From Moraxellaceae bacterium (lineage in GTDB: Bacteria; Pseudomonadota; Gammaproteobacteria; Pseudomonadales; Moraxellaceae), in contig JAUSND010000003.1 in assembly GCA_030646295.1 (NCBI GenBank), positions 594,069 through 658,068 of the forward strand: a stretch of DNA of 64,000 nucleotides. Direction: 5' to 3'. Under the pieces are notes generated by a model. That model ran no database searches. It was not told the DNA's origin and worked only from the letters and a program-made list of their open reading frames with translations. Below, piece by piece: positions 1 through 10,132 of this stretch (position 1 is its first letter; each line of letters opens with the position of its first letter). Made by a program: the position numbers and the translations under genes.

Positions 1-1414
1 CGGCAAGACCCTTTACGACAAGCTCTGGGACGACCACCTTGTAAAACAGCGCGATGACGGCTCCTGCCTCATCTACATCGATCGTCAGTTGCTGCACGAA
101 GTCACCAGCCCGCAGGCCTTTGATGGCCTTCGTCTGGCCAAGCGCCAGCCATGGCGCCTTGATGCCAATATCGCCACGCCGGACCACAACGTGCCGACCG
201 ACAAGGCCGAGCGCGAAAAGGGCGTTGCCGGTATTGCCGATGAAACCTCGCGCATCCAGGTCGCCACGCTCGATGACAACTGCAATGACTTCAATATCGT
301 CGAGTTCACCATCAACGACGAGCGCCAGGGCATTGTGCATGTGGTGGGCCCCGAGCAGGGCCTGACGTTGCCTGGCATGACCGTGGTCTGCGGCGATTCG
401 CATACGGCTACCCATGGCGCCTTTGCCTGCCTTGCGCATGGTATTGGCACTTCCGAGGTCGAGCACGTACTTGCTACCCAGTGCCTGGTGCAGAAGAAGT
501 CGAAGAACATGCTGGTCAAGGTCACCGGCAAGCTGGGTGAGGGCGTTACGTCCAAAGACGTGGTGCTCGCCATCATCGGCAAGATCGGTACGGCAGGTGG
601 CAATGGCCACGCCATCGAGTTCGGTGGTCAGGTGTTCGAGGACATGAGCATGGAAGGCCGCATGACGGTCTGCAACATGGCCATCGAAGCCGGTGCCCGT
701 GTCGGCATGGTCGCCGCCGATGAAAAGACCATCGAGTATTTTCGTGGCAAGCCGTTTGCGCCCACGGGCGAGAACTGGGACAAGGCCGTCGCCTACTGGC
801 GTACCCTCACGTCCGATGCCGATGCAGTGTTCGATACCGTGGTGGAAATCGACGGAGCCAGCATTCAGCCGCAAGTGAGCTGGGGCACCAGTCCGGAAAT
901 GGTTGTGCCGGTTACTGCCAGCGTGCCAACACTGGATGATGCCGAAGACGCCGTGGAGCGCAGCTCCTTCGAGCGTGCCTACGTCTACATGGGCCTCCAG
1001 CCCGGCCAGAAGATCACCGACATTCAGCTGGATCGCGTGTTCATCGGTTCCTGCACCAATTCCCGTATCGAGGACTTGCGGGCCGCCGCCGCCGTCATCA
1101 AGGGGCGCAAGGTGGCCAGCACCATCAAGCAGGCCATGGTGGTGCCGGGTTCCGGTCTCGTGAAGAAGCAGGCCGAAGCCGAAGGCCTCGACAAGGTGTT
1201 CCTTGCCGCCGGTTTTGAGTGGCGCGAGCCGGGTTGCTCCATGTGCCTCGCCATGAATGCCGACAAGCTGCAGTCGGGCGAGCATTGCGCTTCCACGTCG
1301 AACCGTAATTTCGAAGGACGCCAGGGCAACGGCGGCCGTACTCATCTCGTCAGTCCGGCCATGGCCGCGGCCGCCGCGCTGGCCGGACATTTTGTCGACG
1401 TACGTTCGTTCTGA
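1..1414 (+). CDS. leuC: 3-isopropylmalate dehydratase large subunit (5' end cut by window)
   Basis: Large subunit of isopropylmalate isomerase, which interconverts 2- and 3-isopropylmalate in leucine synthesis with LeuD. The reading frame is open from base 2 ([12 protein letters not shown]), so only the first few codons lie outside; 470 residues are visible. The aconitase-type [4Fe-4S] ligand motifs are present: FIGSCTNSR and, nearer the C-terminus, [11 protein letters not shown]. The stop is 11 bases before leuD, so the two subunits are probably co-transcribed. Identification rests on strong family motifs and gene order. Confidence 0.97.
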   Translation, partial: GKTLYDKLWDDHLVKQRDDGSCLIYIDRQLLHEVTSPQAFDGLRLAKRQPWRLDANIATPDHNVPTDKAEREKGVAGIADETSRIQVATLDDNCNDFNIVEFTINDERQGIVHVVGPEQGLTLPGMTVVCGDSHTATHGAFACLAHGIGTSEVEHVLATQCLVQKKSKNMLVKVTGKLGEGVTSKDVVLAIIGKIGTAGGNGHAIEFGGQVFEDMSMEGRMTVCNMAIEAGARVGMVAADEKTIEYFRGKPFAPTGENWDKAVAYWRTLTSDADAVFDTVVEIDGASIQPQVSWGTSPEMVVPVTASVPTLDDAEDAVERSSFERAYVYMGLQPGQKITDIQLDRVFIGSCTNSRIEDLRAAAAVIKGRKVASTIKQAMVVPGSGLVKKQAEAEGLDKVFLAAGFEWREPGCSMCLAMNADKLQSGEHCASTSNRNFEGRQGNGGRTHLVSPAMAAAAALAGHFVDVRSF

Positions 1415-1425
1415 GAGAGGCCATC

Positions 1426-2073
1426 ATGGAAAAATTCACCATTGTAAAAGGTCTCGTCGCTCCGCTCGATCGTGCCAATGTCGATACCGACCAGATCATT
1501 CCCAAGCAGTTCCTGAAGTCCATCAAGCGCACGGGCTTTGGTCCCAACCTGTTTGATGAGTGGCGCTATCTGGATGAAGGTTATCCGGGGCAGGACAATG
1601 CTGCGCGTCCCGTGAATCCGGAGTTTGTGCTCAATTTTCCGCGCTATCAGGGCGCCAGCGTGCTGATAGCGCGCCAGAATTTCGGTTGCGGCTCTTCGCG
1701 CGAACATGCGCCATGGGCATTGCAGGAATATGGTTTCCGAGCCGTGATTGCCTCCAGTTTTGCCGACATCTTCTTCAATAACTGCTTCAAGAACGGCGTG
1801 CTGCCCGTCGTGCTGAAGGAAGAAGAAATGGACGTGCTCTTTAATGAGTGCGAGGCGAGTGAGGGTTACCAGATCACGGTCGATCTTGAGCAGAAAAAAG
1901 TGATTCGCCCGAATGGCGAAAGCTTCAGTTTCGACGTGGATGATTTCCGTCGCCACTGTCTGCTCAACGGTCTCGACGATATCGGTCTTACCTTGCAGGT
2001 CGCAGATGACATTCGTGCCTTTGAAGAAAAGGCAAAGGCCGCACGCCCCTGGGTATTCCAGTCGTTGCGTTGA
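1426..2073 (+). CDS. leuD: 3-isopropylmalate dehydratase small subunit
   Basis: Swivel-domain partner of LeuC; together they form the cytoplasmic isopropylmalate isomerase. The protein has 215 residues, normal for bacterial LeuD. It begins [15 protein letters not shown] and carries the substrate-loop motif [15 protein letters not shown]. The ATG at 1426 follows GAGAGG at a usual distance. Lies between leuC and leuB in a leuCDB operon. Confidence 0.97.
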   Translation: MEKFTIVKGLVAPLDRANVDTDQIIPKQFLKSIKRTGFGPNLFDEWRYLDEGYPGQDNAARPVNPEFVLNFPRYQGASVLIARQNFGCGSSREHAPWALQEYGFRAVIASSFADIFFNNCFKNGVLPVVLKEEEMDVLFNECEASEGYQITVDLEQKKVIRPNGESFSFDVDDFRRHCLLNGLDDIGLTLQVADDIRAFEEKAKAARPWVFQSLR

Positions 2074-2133
2074 TCGGTTTCAACTCCCTCTCTTCATGAG
2101 AAAGCAGAGGGTATTTGCGGAAGGAATGAATAA

Positions 2134-3207
2134 ATGAGCAAGCATGTTGTGGTGTTGGCCGGTGATGGCATCGGCCCGGAAATCATGGCGGAAGCCGTAA
2201 AGGTGCTGTCAGCCGTCAATGAAAAATTCGCTCTCGGCATTACCTGGGAAAACCAGTTGCTGGGTGGTGCGGCCATCGATGCACATGGCGTACCGCTGCC
2301 GGATGTCACGCTGGATGCAGCCCGGAAAGCCGATGCAGTCCTGCTCGGTGCGGTGGGCGGCCCCAAGTGGGATGCCATCGAGCGCTCGATTCGCCCGGAG
2401 CGCGGCCTTCTCAAGATCCGTTCCGAACTGAACCTGTTCGCCAACCTGCGTCCGGCCATTCTCTACCCGCAGCTCGCTTCGGCATCTTCCCTTAAGCCGG
2501 AAATTGTTGCAGGCCTCGATATCCTGATCGTGCGTGAGCTCACTGGCGGTATTTATTTCGGTCAGCCACGTGGTGTGCGTGTGCTTGAAAACGGCGAACG
2601 CCAGGGTTTCAACACCGATGTATACAGCGAATCGGAAATCCGCCGTATCGCGCATGTTGCCTTCCAGCTCGCCATGCAGCGCAACAAGAAGGTGTTGTCG
2701 GTCGACAAGGCCAATGTGCTGGAAGTCACCGAGCTCTGGAAAGAAGTCGTGACCGAGGTGGCGAAGGAGTATCCGGACGTCCAGCTCTCGCACATGTACG
2801 TGGATAACGCCGCCATGCAGCTGGTGCGTGCGCCCAAGCAGTTTGATGTGATTGTCACCGGCAACCTGTTCGGCGACATCCTCTCTGATGAAGCCTCCAT
2901 GCTCACCGGTTCCATCGGCATGCTGCCATCGGCGTCGCTGGACCAGAACAAGAAGGGCATGTACGAGCCTTGCCATGGCTCTGCCCCGGATATCGCCGGC
3001 AAGGGCGTAGCCAATCCGCTGGCCACCATCCTTTCGGTTGCCATGATGCTGCGCTACACCTTTGGTGCCGAAGCGGCGGCAAAAGCCATCGAAGACGCCG
3101 TTGGCAGGGTGCTCGACCAGAACCTGCGTACACCGGACATTTATACCGAAGGCACGAAGAAAGTCGGCACACAGGAAATGGGCGAAGCAGTGGTTGCTGC
3201 CCTGTAA
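2134..3207 (+). CDS. leuB: 3-isopropylmalate dehydrogenase
   Basis: NAD-dependent oxidative decarboxylation of 3-isopropylmalate to the keto precursor of leucine. The 357 residues match the family length. Visible motifs are the N-terminal [12 protein letters not shown], the substrate region [14 protein letters not shown] and the C-terminal metal/NAD segment with [15 protein letters not shown] ribosome site (GGAAGGAA) sits a few bases before the ATG. The gene is 60 bases downstream of leuD and just upstream of asd, as in Pseudomonas-type genomes. Confidence 0.97.
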   Translation: MSKHVVVLAGDGIGPEIMAEAVKVLSAVNEKFALGITWENQLLGGAAIDAHGVPLPDVTLDAARKADAVLLGAVGGPKWDAIERSIRPERGLLKIRSELNLFANLRPAILYPQLASASSLKPEIVAGLDILIVRELTGGIYFGQPRGVRVLENGERQGFNTDVYSESEIRRIAHVAFQLAMQRNKKVLSVDKANVLEVTELWKEVVTEVAKEYPDVQLSHMYVDNAAMQLVRAPKQFDVIVTGNLFGDILSDEASMLTGSIGMLPSASLDQNKKGMYEPCHGSAPDIAGKGVANPLATILSVAMMLRYTFGAEAAAKAIEDAVGRVLDQNLRTPDIYTEGTKKVGTQEMGEAVVAAL

Positions 3208-3240
3208 AAACGAATTCAGTCTTTTGAAAAGGTACAGAAC

Positions 3241-4347
3241 ATGAAAGTCGGTCTGGTAGGTTGGCGCGGCATGGTGGGGTCGGTCCTCATGCAGCGCATG
3301 GTGGAAGAAAACGATTTCGCCCACATTGATCCGGTGTATTTCTCCACCAGCAATGCCGGTGGCAAGGCCCCTGATTTTGGTGGCAAGGCAGCCCCTGCGC
3401 TGCAGGACGCCAACTCTGTCGATGCCCTTAAAGGTATGGACGTGATCATCACCTGTCAGGGTGGTGATTACACCAATGATGTTTTTCCGAAGCTGCGTGC
3501 CGCTGGCTGGAATGGCTACTGGATTGATGCTGCATCCAGCCTGCGCATGGAAGATGATGCCGTCATCGTGCTCGATCCGGTCAACGATGGCGTGATTCGC
3601 AGCGCATTGGCCAAGGGCGTGAAGAACTACATCGGTGGCAACTGCACCAACTCCATCATGCTGATGGGTATGGGTGGCCTGTTCCGCGAAGGTCTGGTCG
3701 ACTGGGTCAGCTCCATGACCTATCAGGCAGCGTCCGGTGGTGGTGCCAACCACATGCGCGAACTGCTCAAGGGCATGGGTGTGATTCATGCCGCGGTTGC
3801 TGATGAACTGGCGACACCCTCGTCCGCGATTCTGGACATTGATCGCAAGGTGGCCAAAACCATTCGTGAAGATGTACCGACCGAATTCTTCGGCGCGCCG
3901 CTGGCTGGTGGCCTGATTCCCTGGATCGACAAGCAGCTCGACAACGGCCAGTCCAAGGAAGAGTGGAAAGGTCAGGCCGAAGTGAACAAGATTCTCGGCA
4001 CCAGCAGCACGGTGCCGGTCGATGGCTTGTGCGTGCGCATCGGTGCCATGCGTTGCCACAGCCTCGCACTGACCATCAAGCTGAAGAAAGATCTGCCGTT
4101 GTCCGAGATCGAATCCATCATCAAGTCTGGCAACGACTGGGTGAAGTTTGTGCCGAATGATCGCGACATCAGTGTAAAGGAACTGACCCCGGCATCCATC
4201 ACCGGCGGCCTCAAGATTGGTGTCGGTCGTGTGCGCAAGCTCAACATGGGCCCGGAATACATTTCCGCCTTTGTGATCGGTGACCAGTTGCTCTGGGGTG
4301 CTGCAGAACCGCTGCGTCGCATGCTGCGCATTCTGCTCGGCAAGTAA
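3241..4347 (+). CDS. asd: Aspartate-semialdehyde dehydrogenase
   Basis: NADPH-dependent reduction of aspartyl phosphate to aspartate semialdehyde, the branch point to lysine, threonine, methionine and diaminopimelate. The 368-residue protein starts [20 protein letters not shown] and holds the catalytic cysteine in [15 protein letters not shown], the form seen in the E. coli enzyme. Only 33 bases separate it from leuB. A hairpin with a T-rich tail follows, so transcription may partly end before the paralogue downstream. Confidence 0.97.
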   Translation: MKVGLVGWRGMVGSVLMQRMVEENDFAHIDPVYFSTSNAGGKAPDFGGKAAPALQDANSVDALKGMDVIITCQGGDYTNDVFPKLRAAGWNGYWIDAASSLRMEDDAVIVLDPVNDGVIRSALAKGVKNYIGGNCTNSIMLMGMGGLFREGLVDWVSSMTYQAASGGGANHMRELLKGMGVIHAAVADELATPSSAILDIDRKVAKTIREDVPTEFFGAPLAGGLIPWIDKQLDNGQSKEEWKGQAEVNKILGTSSTVPVDGLCVRIGAMRCHSLALTIKLKKDLPLSEIESIIKSGNDWVKFVPNDRDISVKELTPASITGGLKIGVGRVRKLNMGPEYISAFVIGDQLLWGAAEPLRRMLRILLGK

Positions 4348-4360
4348 GCAGAAAAGTTGT

Positions 4361-4401
4361 ACCCGCCCGTACTGGTTTCAGTGCGGGCGGGTTTTGTATT
4401 T
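4361..4401 (+). terminator. Hairpin terminator after asd
   Basis: Arms 4361-4373 (ACCCGCCCGTACT) and 4380-4392 pair over 13 positions with one G-U wobble and a six-base loop, followed by TTTTGTATTTT. It lies between asd and the Usg-like gene, whose ribosome site starts just after it. It could be a full terminator or an attenuator that lowers downstream expression. Confidence 0.8.
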
Positions 4402-4417
4402 TCAGGAGATTGAAAAA

Positions 4418-5389
4418 ATGGCTGACGTCCGTCTGGCAATTGTAGGTGTTACCGGTGAAGTAGGGCGGGCGTTACTGTCCCGACTGGACGAGTCCGGCCT
4501 GGAGTTTGCCGAGGTACATGCGCTGGCCTCTGCCCGCTCGGAGGAGGAAACGGTCATGTTTCGTCATCGCCCACTGATCGTGGAGGTGGCGGAGGCTTTT
4601 GATTTCAGTCGTGCGGATGTTGTGGTGCTGGCAACCCCCCTGGTGGTGTCGGAGCTGCTGGCTGATCGTGCCTTGGCGGCGGGCTGCCGTGTGATTGACC
4701 ACTCGACGGCGTTTGCCGGGCAGCGTGATGTGCCACTGGCGGGCACGGTCGAGTCCGAGAGTGCCGAGCTGGTGATTGTGCCGTCAGCCGAGGTTTCCCT
4801 GCTGGCGCCACTGCTGTCTGCCACTATCGGTACCTTTCCCCTGCGTGCCGTGCATGTCTCGCTTGTGCTTCCGGTGTCGTCATCCGGTCATGCAGGGGTG
4901 CGTGAACTGGCAGGCCAGACGGGTGAATTGCTGAATGCCCGGGGCATTGAGCCGGTAGTTTTTCCGGTCCAGATTGCCTTCAATTGCTTGCCGCTCGTCG
5001 GCTCATCCCGCGAGGAGATCGTGACCGAAGGCCTGCAGCAGTTGCTGGGCGAGCACGTTCCCCTGGTGCTTTCGGCCATTGTTGCCCCTGTTTTCTATGG
5101 CGTGACGGCCCAGATTACCCTGGAAACTGAGGTCCCCATGATGGCAGAAGAGTTCGCTGATCGTCTGTCCCGGCTGGATGGGGTGGAGGTCAGGAATTCT
5201 TCGGAAGATCAGCAAGTTGCGACGCCGGTAACGGATGCGGCAGGGCAGGTTGGGGTATATGTAAGTGGTATTCGCGCTTTGTCTCTTCCGCTTCAGGGCG
5301 TGACCATGGTTGCGGTCGCCGACAATGTGCATCAGGGAGCGGCCCGACACACGGTGGATTTGCTTGAAAAGTGGATAAAAAGACTTTAA
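4418..5389 (+). CDS. Usg-like aspartate-semialdehyde dehydrogenase paralogue lacking the catalytic cysteine
   Basis: 323 residues with an Asd-like Rossmann start (LAIVGVTGEVGRALLSRL). Where Asd has its catalytic Cys in an NCT/NCS motif, this protein reads IVPSAEVSLLAPLLS, so it is probably not an active dehydrogenase. This matches the Usg family found between asd and fimV in Pseudomonas. An upstream in-frame ATG exists at 4280, but 4418 is preferred because it follows TCAGGAGATTG and lies outside asd. The role of Usg proteins is unknown; the position suggests a link to fimV or simple retention of an old duplication. Confidence 0.85.
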   Translation: MADVRLAIVGVTGEVGRALLSRLDESGLEFAEVHALASARSEEETVMFRHRPLIVEVAEAFDFSRADVVVLATPLVVSELLADRALAAGCRVIDHSTAFAGQRDVPLAGTVESESAELVIVPSAEVSLLAPLLSATIGTFPLRAVHVSLVLPVSSSGHAGVRELAGQTGELLNARGIEPVVFPVQIAFNCLPLVGSSREEIVTEGLQQLLGEHVPLVLSAIVAPVFYGVTAQITLETEVPMMAEEFADRLSRLDGVEVRNSSEDQQVATPVTDAAGQVGVYVSGIRALSLPLQGVTMVAVADNVHQGAARHTVDLLEKWIKRL

Positions 5390-5392
5390 TTA

Positions 5393-5422
5393 TTGATACT
5401 TACGAAAACCTTGTGATACAAA
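5393..5422 (+). promoter_or_regulatory. Possible sigma-70 promoter upstream of fimV
   Basis: TTGATA (5393-5398; five of six -35 positions), an 18-base spacer, and TACAAA (5417-5422; four of six). It lies in the 143-base gap before fimV, so fimV could be transcribed on its own. Weak match; tentative. Confidence 0.3.
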
Positions 5423-5532
5423 TTCTAGGATAGTAGTCTTGCAGCAATGGAAAAAGGCCATTGGCATGGCTGACCGGTACCGCCCACCGGGTTTCTGAAG
5501 GGCGAAAGAATAACCAATAAAGGAATCCGATA

Positions 5533-8517
5533 ATGGTCCTGCGTAAGCTTGCGGTTGCCCTGTTGAGTGTCGGCGTGATGTTGCCGGGACTGGGACATGC
5601 ACTGGCCGTCAGAGATCTCCAGACCAAGTCTGCTCTGGGTGAGCCCTATCAGGGCGAGATTGAACTGGTTGAAGTCGGTGATCTCAATCCCGATGAAATC
5701 AAGGTCACCCTGGCAACCCAGGAAGACTTTGAGCGACTGAGCGTCGATCGCGTCTACTTTCTGACCGATTTGCGTTTTGACGTGGTCCTCAATCCAGGCG
5801 GTCGTTCCTTTGTAAAGATCACCTCCGCCAAGCCTGTGCGCGAGCCGTTCCTGAACTTTGTGGTTCGCATTGCCTGGCCAGGCAATGCCCGCCTGCAGGA
5901 AGTGACAGCGCTGCTTGATCCGCCTGTCATGGCCGATACCGCTCCCCAGGCAGTCGTTCAGCCGGTCGCTGTTCCGCAGGCTGTTGCTCCTGTTGAAGCT
6001 GCTCCGGCAGAGCCTGCTCAGGTGACACTAGCGCCGGAAGAAGCCGTAGGTGAAGCGCCCGCACCTGTCATTCCACAGCCTGAAACAGTAGCAGAAAAGC
6101 CGGTTCGTCAGCCTGAGCCTGTGGCACAGCAGCCGCAGCCGGTTCCTCAGCCGGACAGTTACCGTACCCGTTCCGGTGACACCATGTGGAAGGTTGGCGA
6201 GCAGCTTCGTCCATCCGACAGCGTAAGTGTTTCACAGACCATGATTGCCATTCAGCGAGCCAACCCCAAGGCATTCGCGGATGACAACATCAATCAGCTC
6301 AAGCGTGGACAGGTGCTCAGGATTCCATCCGAGTCCCAGATTCGTGAAGTGAGCGCCCAGGAAGCAGCCGCATCAATTCGCGAACAGACTCAGGAGTGGC
6401 GCTCTGCCCAGCCTGCTCCTGCCGAAAAGCCGGCTCTGGATGCCCAGCAAGTCGATGCCACGGCACCGCAGGAGGCTCCAAAGACTGTCGCACCGGTCGC
6501 CAAGCCTGAAGTCAAGCTGCTGGCCGCCCAGACAGGCAAGGCTGGCGCGTCTTCTGCCGGCAAGGACCAGGGTGCAGTCAAGCCTGCCGACACCAAAAAG
6601 CTTGATGAGAATCGTGTAAAGGCGGAAGCCGCCAAGGCAGAGAAGGAAAAGCTGGCTGCCAAGGTTGGTACGCTGGACACCAAGGTCAAGGCCAATGACA
6701 AGCAGCTTGAAGTACAGAATGCCAAGCTCGCCGATCTTCAGGCCAAGTTGAAGGACCAGCAGACAAAGGCTGCTGCGGCCAAAGCTGAGGCAGATGCCAA
6801 GGCAGCTGCAGCTGCAAAGGCTGCTCCGGTCGCCGCCAAGCCTACTGCCACGGCAGAAGAGCTTGATGCCCTTACTTCGCCGGACGCAACGCCAAAGGCA
6901 ACCACAGAAACTGCTGCTGCCGATACCGCGCCTGCGCTTGATGCCAAGCCGTTGCCTGCACCTGCCCCTGTAAAGCGGGCTGTAGTGGTCAAGCCCAAGC
7001 CCGAGCCAGTTGAAGAATCCAGTTCCCTGCCGCTGATTGCGGGTGGTGCCGGTCTGCTGGCCCTGCTGGGTGGCGCCTTTTTCTTCATGAAGCGTCGTCG
7101 CGAAAAGGCGGAAGAAGAGGAGGCCCTTGCCGAGCTTGAAGGCATGGAAGACCGTCTTGCCCAAATCGGCGGTAATGCTCCGGATACATCCGACAGCTTT
7201 GTTTTTGGTGGTGCAGCCCAGGATGACCTGAGTGGCCATGCCGAGGACTTCTCGCTGCCGGATGCCTCCTTTGATGATCTGGAGCCAGCTCCAGCGCTTG
7301 CGCCTGCACAGGATCGTGTCCTGGCGGATCCGCTGGAAGAGGTGGAACAGTATCTGGCGTTTGAACGTTATCCCCAGGCCGCCGGTTTTCTGGTCAAGGC
7401 CATTGCAGCCAATCCGCATCGTTCCGACCTGCGTCTGAAGCTGCTGGAAGTCTACGCACACCTTGATGACCACCATGGTTTTGCCGAACAGGAAGACTGG
7501 TTCGAGCAGTCCGGTGATCTTGCATCCCTGTCCCGTGCCGAAGAGATCAAGGCAACCATGTCGGCTCTGCCGGCAGCCAAGAGCAAGGATGAGGATGAGT
7601 TCCTGGCTTTCGAGCCGGGTCTGGGCAAGAAGGCCGCATCTGCGGCAGCCATGGATGATGACATTGCCTCGCTTGAAGACCTTGAAATGGACTTCAATGC
7701 ATCCGTTTCCGCCAGCAGCCCTGCACTGCAGTCGGTGACCGATGCTGATCTGGACATGAATGCCGACTTCAGTCTCGATCTGCCGGACGAAAAGCCGCAG
7801 GTTGCTGCTGCCGACAGTGGTCTGAGCCTGGATGAGGATCTTGATTTCAGCTTCGACAGCAAGCCTGCTGCCGCCGCGGCACCTGTTGCAGACGACCTCA
7901 GCTTCGAGCTGGACGATGCCGCTTTTGAGGCTGCACCTGCTGCAACCGCATCGACCACCGCAGCTGACGAGGGCATGGATTTCTCGCTGGATGAGGTTTC
8001 ACTTGATGAGCCGCAGCTTGATACCTCCTCATCGGGCCTTGGTGACATCGAGCTTGCCGATTTCGACATGGATGCACCTGTCAGCCAGCCTGAGACTCCG
8101 GCACCGGTTGCCAAGGTGGCTGGCGATGACCTGAGCTTTGGTCTTGACGATCTTGAAGGCGACTTCAGCATTGATGAGGCTTCTGCGTCGGATCTCAGCT
8201 TTGATGAAACCGTTCAGTCTGACTCCGGCATGAACAATGCAGCTGCTGATTTTGATGCTGCGTTGAATCTGGATGATGTTGCTGTAGCTGCACCGGCTGC
8301 TGCGCCTGCCATGGCAGCAGCAGACAGCACGGGCATGGACGATGAGTTTGACTTCCTCGCCGATACCGATGAAAACGCCACCAAGCTTGATCTGGCGCGC
8401 GCCTACATCGACATGGGTGACATGGAAGGGGCTCGTGACATCCTTCAGGAAGTCCTGAACGAAGGTAATGCACCCCAGAAGGACGAAGCCAAGGGCCTGC
8501 TCGCGCAGGTAGGTTGA
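5533..8517 (+). CDS. fimV: FimV, polar peptidoglycan-binding scaffold protein
   Basis: 994-residue inner-membrane protein that in Pseudomonas organises the pole, type IV pili and twitching. Order of parts: signal peptide at about 1-25; conserved FimV N-terminal domain; Pro/Ala-rich linker; LysM peptidoglycan-binding domain at about 210-265 (SGDTMWKVGEQL); Lys/Ala-rich coiled coil at about 355-435; one transmembrane segment at about 500-517 followed by KRRRE; a TPR-like stretch at about 600-660; a long acidic region rich in short DLSF-type repeats; and the signature C-terminal FimV domain (TKLDLARAYIDMGDMEGARD). AGGAAT precedes the ATG. Position between usg and truA is the conserved one. Confidence 0.96.
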   Translation: MVLRKLAVALLSVGVMLPGLGHALAVRDLQTKSALGEPYQGEIELVEVGDLNPDEIKVTLATQEDFERLSVDRVYFLTDLRFDVVLNPGGRSFVKITSAKPVREPFLNFVVRIAWPGNARLQEVTALLDPPVMADTAPQAVVQPVAVPQAVAPVEAAPAEPAQVTLAPEEAVGEAPAPVIPQPETVAEKPVRQPEPVAQQPQPVPQPDSYRTRSGDTMWKVGEQLRPSDSVSVSQTMIAIQRANPKAFADDNINQLKRGQVLRIPSESQIREVSAQEAAASIREQTQEWRSAQPAPAEKPALDAQQVDATAPQEAPKTVAPVAKPEVKLLAAQTGKAGASSAGKDQGAVKPADTKKLDENRVKAEAAKAEKEKLAAKVGTLDTKVKANDKQLEVQNAKLADLQAKLKDQQTKAAAAKAEADAKAAAAAKAAPVAAKPTATAEELDALTSPDATPKATTETAAADTAPALDAKPLPAPAPVKRAVVVKPKPEPVEESSSLPLIAGGAGLLALLGGAFFFMKRRREKAEEEEALAELEGMEDRLAQIGGNAPDTSDSFVFGGAAQDDLSGHAEDFSLPDASFDDLEPAPALAPAQDRVLADPLEEVEQYLAFERYPQAAGFLVKAIAANPHRSDLRLKLLEVYAHLDDHHGFAEQEDWFEQSGDLASLSRAEEIKATMSALPAAKSKDEDEFLAFEPGLGKKAASAAAMDDDIASLEDLEMDFNASVSASSPALQSVTDADLDMNADFSLDLPDEKPQVAAADSGLSLDEDLDFSFDSKPAAAAAPVADDLSFELDDAAFEAAPAATASTTAADEGMDFSLDEVSLDEPQLDTSSSGLGDIELADFDMDAPVSQPETPAPVAKVAGDDLSFGLDDLEGDFSIDEASASDLSFDETVQSDSGMNNAAADFDAALNLDDVAVAAPAAAPAMAAADSTGMDDEFDFLADTDENATKLDLARAYIDMGDMEGARDILQEVLNEGNAPQKDEAKGLLAQVG

Positions 8518-8550
8518 GTCCCGTCGTCAGGCCGAAGGCTTGACGCTCCG

Positions 8551-8584
8551 AAAAGGCCGCCGTAAAAAGGCGGCCTTTTCATTT
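8551..8584 (+). terminator. Rho-independent terminator after fimV
   Basis: AAAAGGCCGCC (8551-8561) pairs with GGCGGCCTTTTC (8569-8580) around a GTAAAAA-type loop, ending in a T-run. It separates fimV from truA, which starts 20 bases further on. Confidence 0.85.
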
Positions 8585-8603
8585 CTGCAAACGGCCTGCT
8601 TTC

Positions 8604-9398
8604 ATGCGTATTGCGATTGGTGTCGATTTTAACGGGCAGCACTACCGGGGCTGGCAGACCCAGCAACCGGGCGTGAAAAGCGTCCAGGAAACCCTGGAGC
8701 GCGCAATTGCCAGTGTGGCAAACCATCCGGTGATCCTGCACGGAGCGGGGCGTACAGACGCGGGCGTCCACGGAGCCGGCATGGTCGCGCATTTCGATAC
8801 GGACTCTGTCCGCACCGAGCGTAACTGGATGCTGGGCATTAACCGGCACCTGCCTGCAGACATTGCCCTGCGCTGGGTGTCACCGGTCAGCGACGAGTTT
8901 CACGCCCGCTTCAAGGCTGTGGCACGTCGCTACCGTTATGTGATCTACAATCATCCCTTTCGCTCAAGCCAGCTGGCTGGCCAGGTAACCTGGCACTATC
9001 ATCCGCTTGACCTCGGTCGCATGCAGGCAGCGGCAAGGTATCTGGTGGGCCGGCATGATTTCACCTCGTTCCGCGCGGTGGCCTGTCAGGCACCACGGCC
9101 CGAGCGTGATGTGCACTTTATCGAGTTGCGCCAGAAGGGCACCCTGATCGTCATCGATATCCAGGCCGATGGCTTCCTGCACCACATGGTGCGCAATATT
9201 GCCGGCGTGCTCATGGCCATTGGTCAGGGCAAGGCAGAGCCGGAGTGGGCGCAGGAGGTGCTGCTGGCGCGGGATCGCACGCTGGGCGGAGTTACGGCAC
9301 CCCCGGACGGTTTGTACTTTGTCGATGTACTGTATCCGGAGCAGTTTGTATTGCCCAGGGAGCCACTGGGTCCGCTGTTTTTGCAGGGATTCTATTGA
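8604..9398 (+). CDS. truA: tRNA pseudouridine(38-40) synthase
   Basis: Converts uridines 38-40 in the anticodon arm of many tRNAs to pseudouridine. The 264-residue protein shows the catalytic aspartate motif GAGRTDAGVHGAGMVAHFDT near residues 48-68 and the RNA-binding segment DGFLHHMVRNIAGVL near residue 190. The ATG at 8604 follows a terminator, so a promoter of its own must lie close by or read-through occurs. Next to trpF, as in Pseudomonas. Confidence 0.96.
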   Translation: MRIAIGVDFNGQHYRGWQTQQPGVKSVQETLERAIASVANHPVILHGAGRTDAGVHGAGMVAHFDTDSVRTERNWMLGINRHLPADIALRWVSPVSDEFHARFKAVARRYRYVIYNHPFRSSQLAGQVTWHYHPLDLGRMQAAARYLVGRHDFTSFRAVACQAPRPERDVHFIELRQKGTLIVIDIQADGFLHHMVRNIAGVLMAIGQGKAEPEWAQEVLLARDRTLGGVTAPPDGLYFVDVLYPEQFVLPREPLGPLFLQGFY

Positions 9399-9422
9399 CC
9401 CGGGATAAAACCCGGCACCCCA

Positions 9423-9451
9423 TGGCCAAATGCGTCCGGCTTCCCTAGAAT
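9423..9451 (+). promoter_or_regulatory. Candidate promoter for trpF-trpB-trpA
   Basis: TGGCCA (9423-9428), a 17-base spacer, then TAGAAT (9446-9451; five of six -10 positions). Transcription would begin about 20 bases before the trpF TTG start. No tryptophan-rich leader peptide or attenuator is seen. Tentative. Confidence 0.4.
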
Positions 9452-9478
9452 CCCGCCTTTGCCAAAGGTATCCAACCC

Positions 9479-10132
9479 TTGTCCAGTCGAGTCCGCATCA
9501 AGATCTGTGGGATAACCCGTCCTGAGGATGCCGCCGCAGCGGTAGCCGCAGGGGCGGATGCGCTCGGCTTTGTTTTTTATGCCTCCAGTCCCCGCCATGT
9601 CAGTGCGGAAAAAGCCGCGACGATCATTCGCGATCTTCCACCTTTTGTGACAACAGTCGGCCTTTTTGTGAATGCTGGTGCAGACGAGGTGAGGGCGGTT
9701 CTGGAGATCGTTCCCCTGTCGCTGCTGCAGTTTCACGGCGATGAAAGCAACGGGTTTTGCGCCGGCTTCGGCCGGCCCTGGATCAAGGCGCTGGCCGTGA
9801 AGCCGGATCAGGAGATGCCGGGAGTGATTGCGGCATACCCGGATGCATCAGGCATTTTGCTCGATGCATGGCATCCTGATTTGAGGGGTGGTACCGGGCA
9901 TACGTTTGACTGGGCCAGTTTCCCGGCACAGTCAGGCAAGCCGCTCATTCTGGCCGGCGGACTGACCCCGGACAATGTAAGACAGGCAATCATGCAGACT
10001 CGCCCCTACGCGGTGGATGTCAGTGGTGGTGTGGAAATGGCAAAGGGCATCAAGGATGCCCGGTTGATTGACGCTTTTGTGGCAGAAGCCAGAAAGGCAG
10101 ATGTGGAAATGGCAGGAGTACCGGCAGCATGA
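9479..10132 (+). CDS. trpF: Phosphoribosylanthranilate isomerase
   Basis: Amadori isomerisation of phosphoribosylanthranilate in tryptophan synthesis. The 217-residue TIM barrel begins [17 protein letters not shown], the usual TrpF opening, and has the phosphate-binding [10 protein letters not shown]. The start is a TTG at 9479; no in-frame ATG would keep the KICGIT motif. The Shine-Dalgarno signal is weak. Its last four bases overlap the trpB start (ATGA), implying translational coupling. Confidence 0.95.
   Translation: MSSRVRIKICGITRPEDAAAAVAAGADALGFVFYASSPRHVSAEKAATIIRDLPPFVTTVGLFVNAGADEVRAVLEIVPLSLLQFHGDESNGFCAGFGRPWIKALAVKPDQEMPGVIAAYPDASGILLDAWHPDLRGGTGHTFDWASFPAQSGKPLILAGGLTPDNVRQAIMQTRPYAVDVSGGVEMAKGIKDARLIDAFVAEARKADVEMAGVPAA

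Noticed and set aside
2209..4059. 616-codon open frame antisense to leuB and asd
   Set aside because: It mirrors two clearly real genes on the other strand, is His/Gln/Gly-rich with no family motif, and reflects the codon bias of GC-rich genes. Similar long antisense frames at 10321-12177, 12280-14358 and 23082-24590 were rejected for the same reason.
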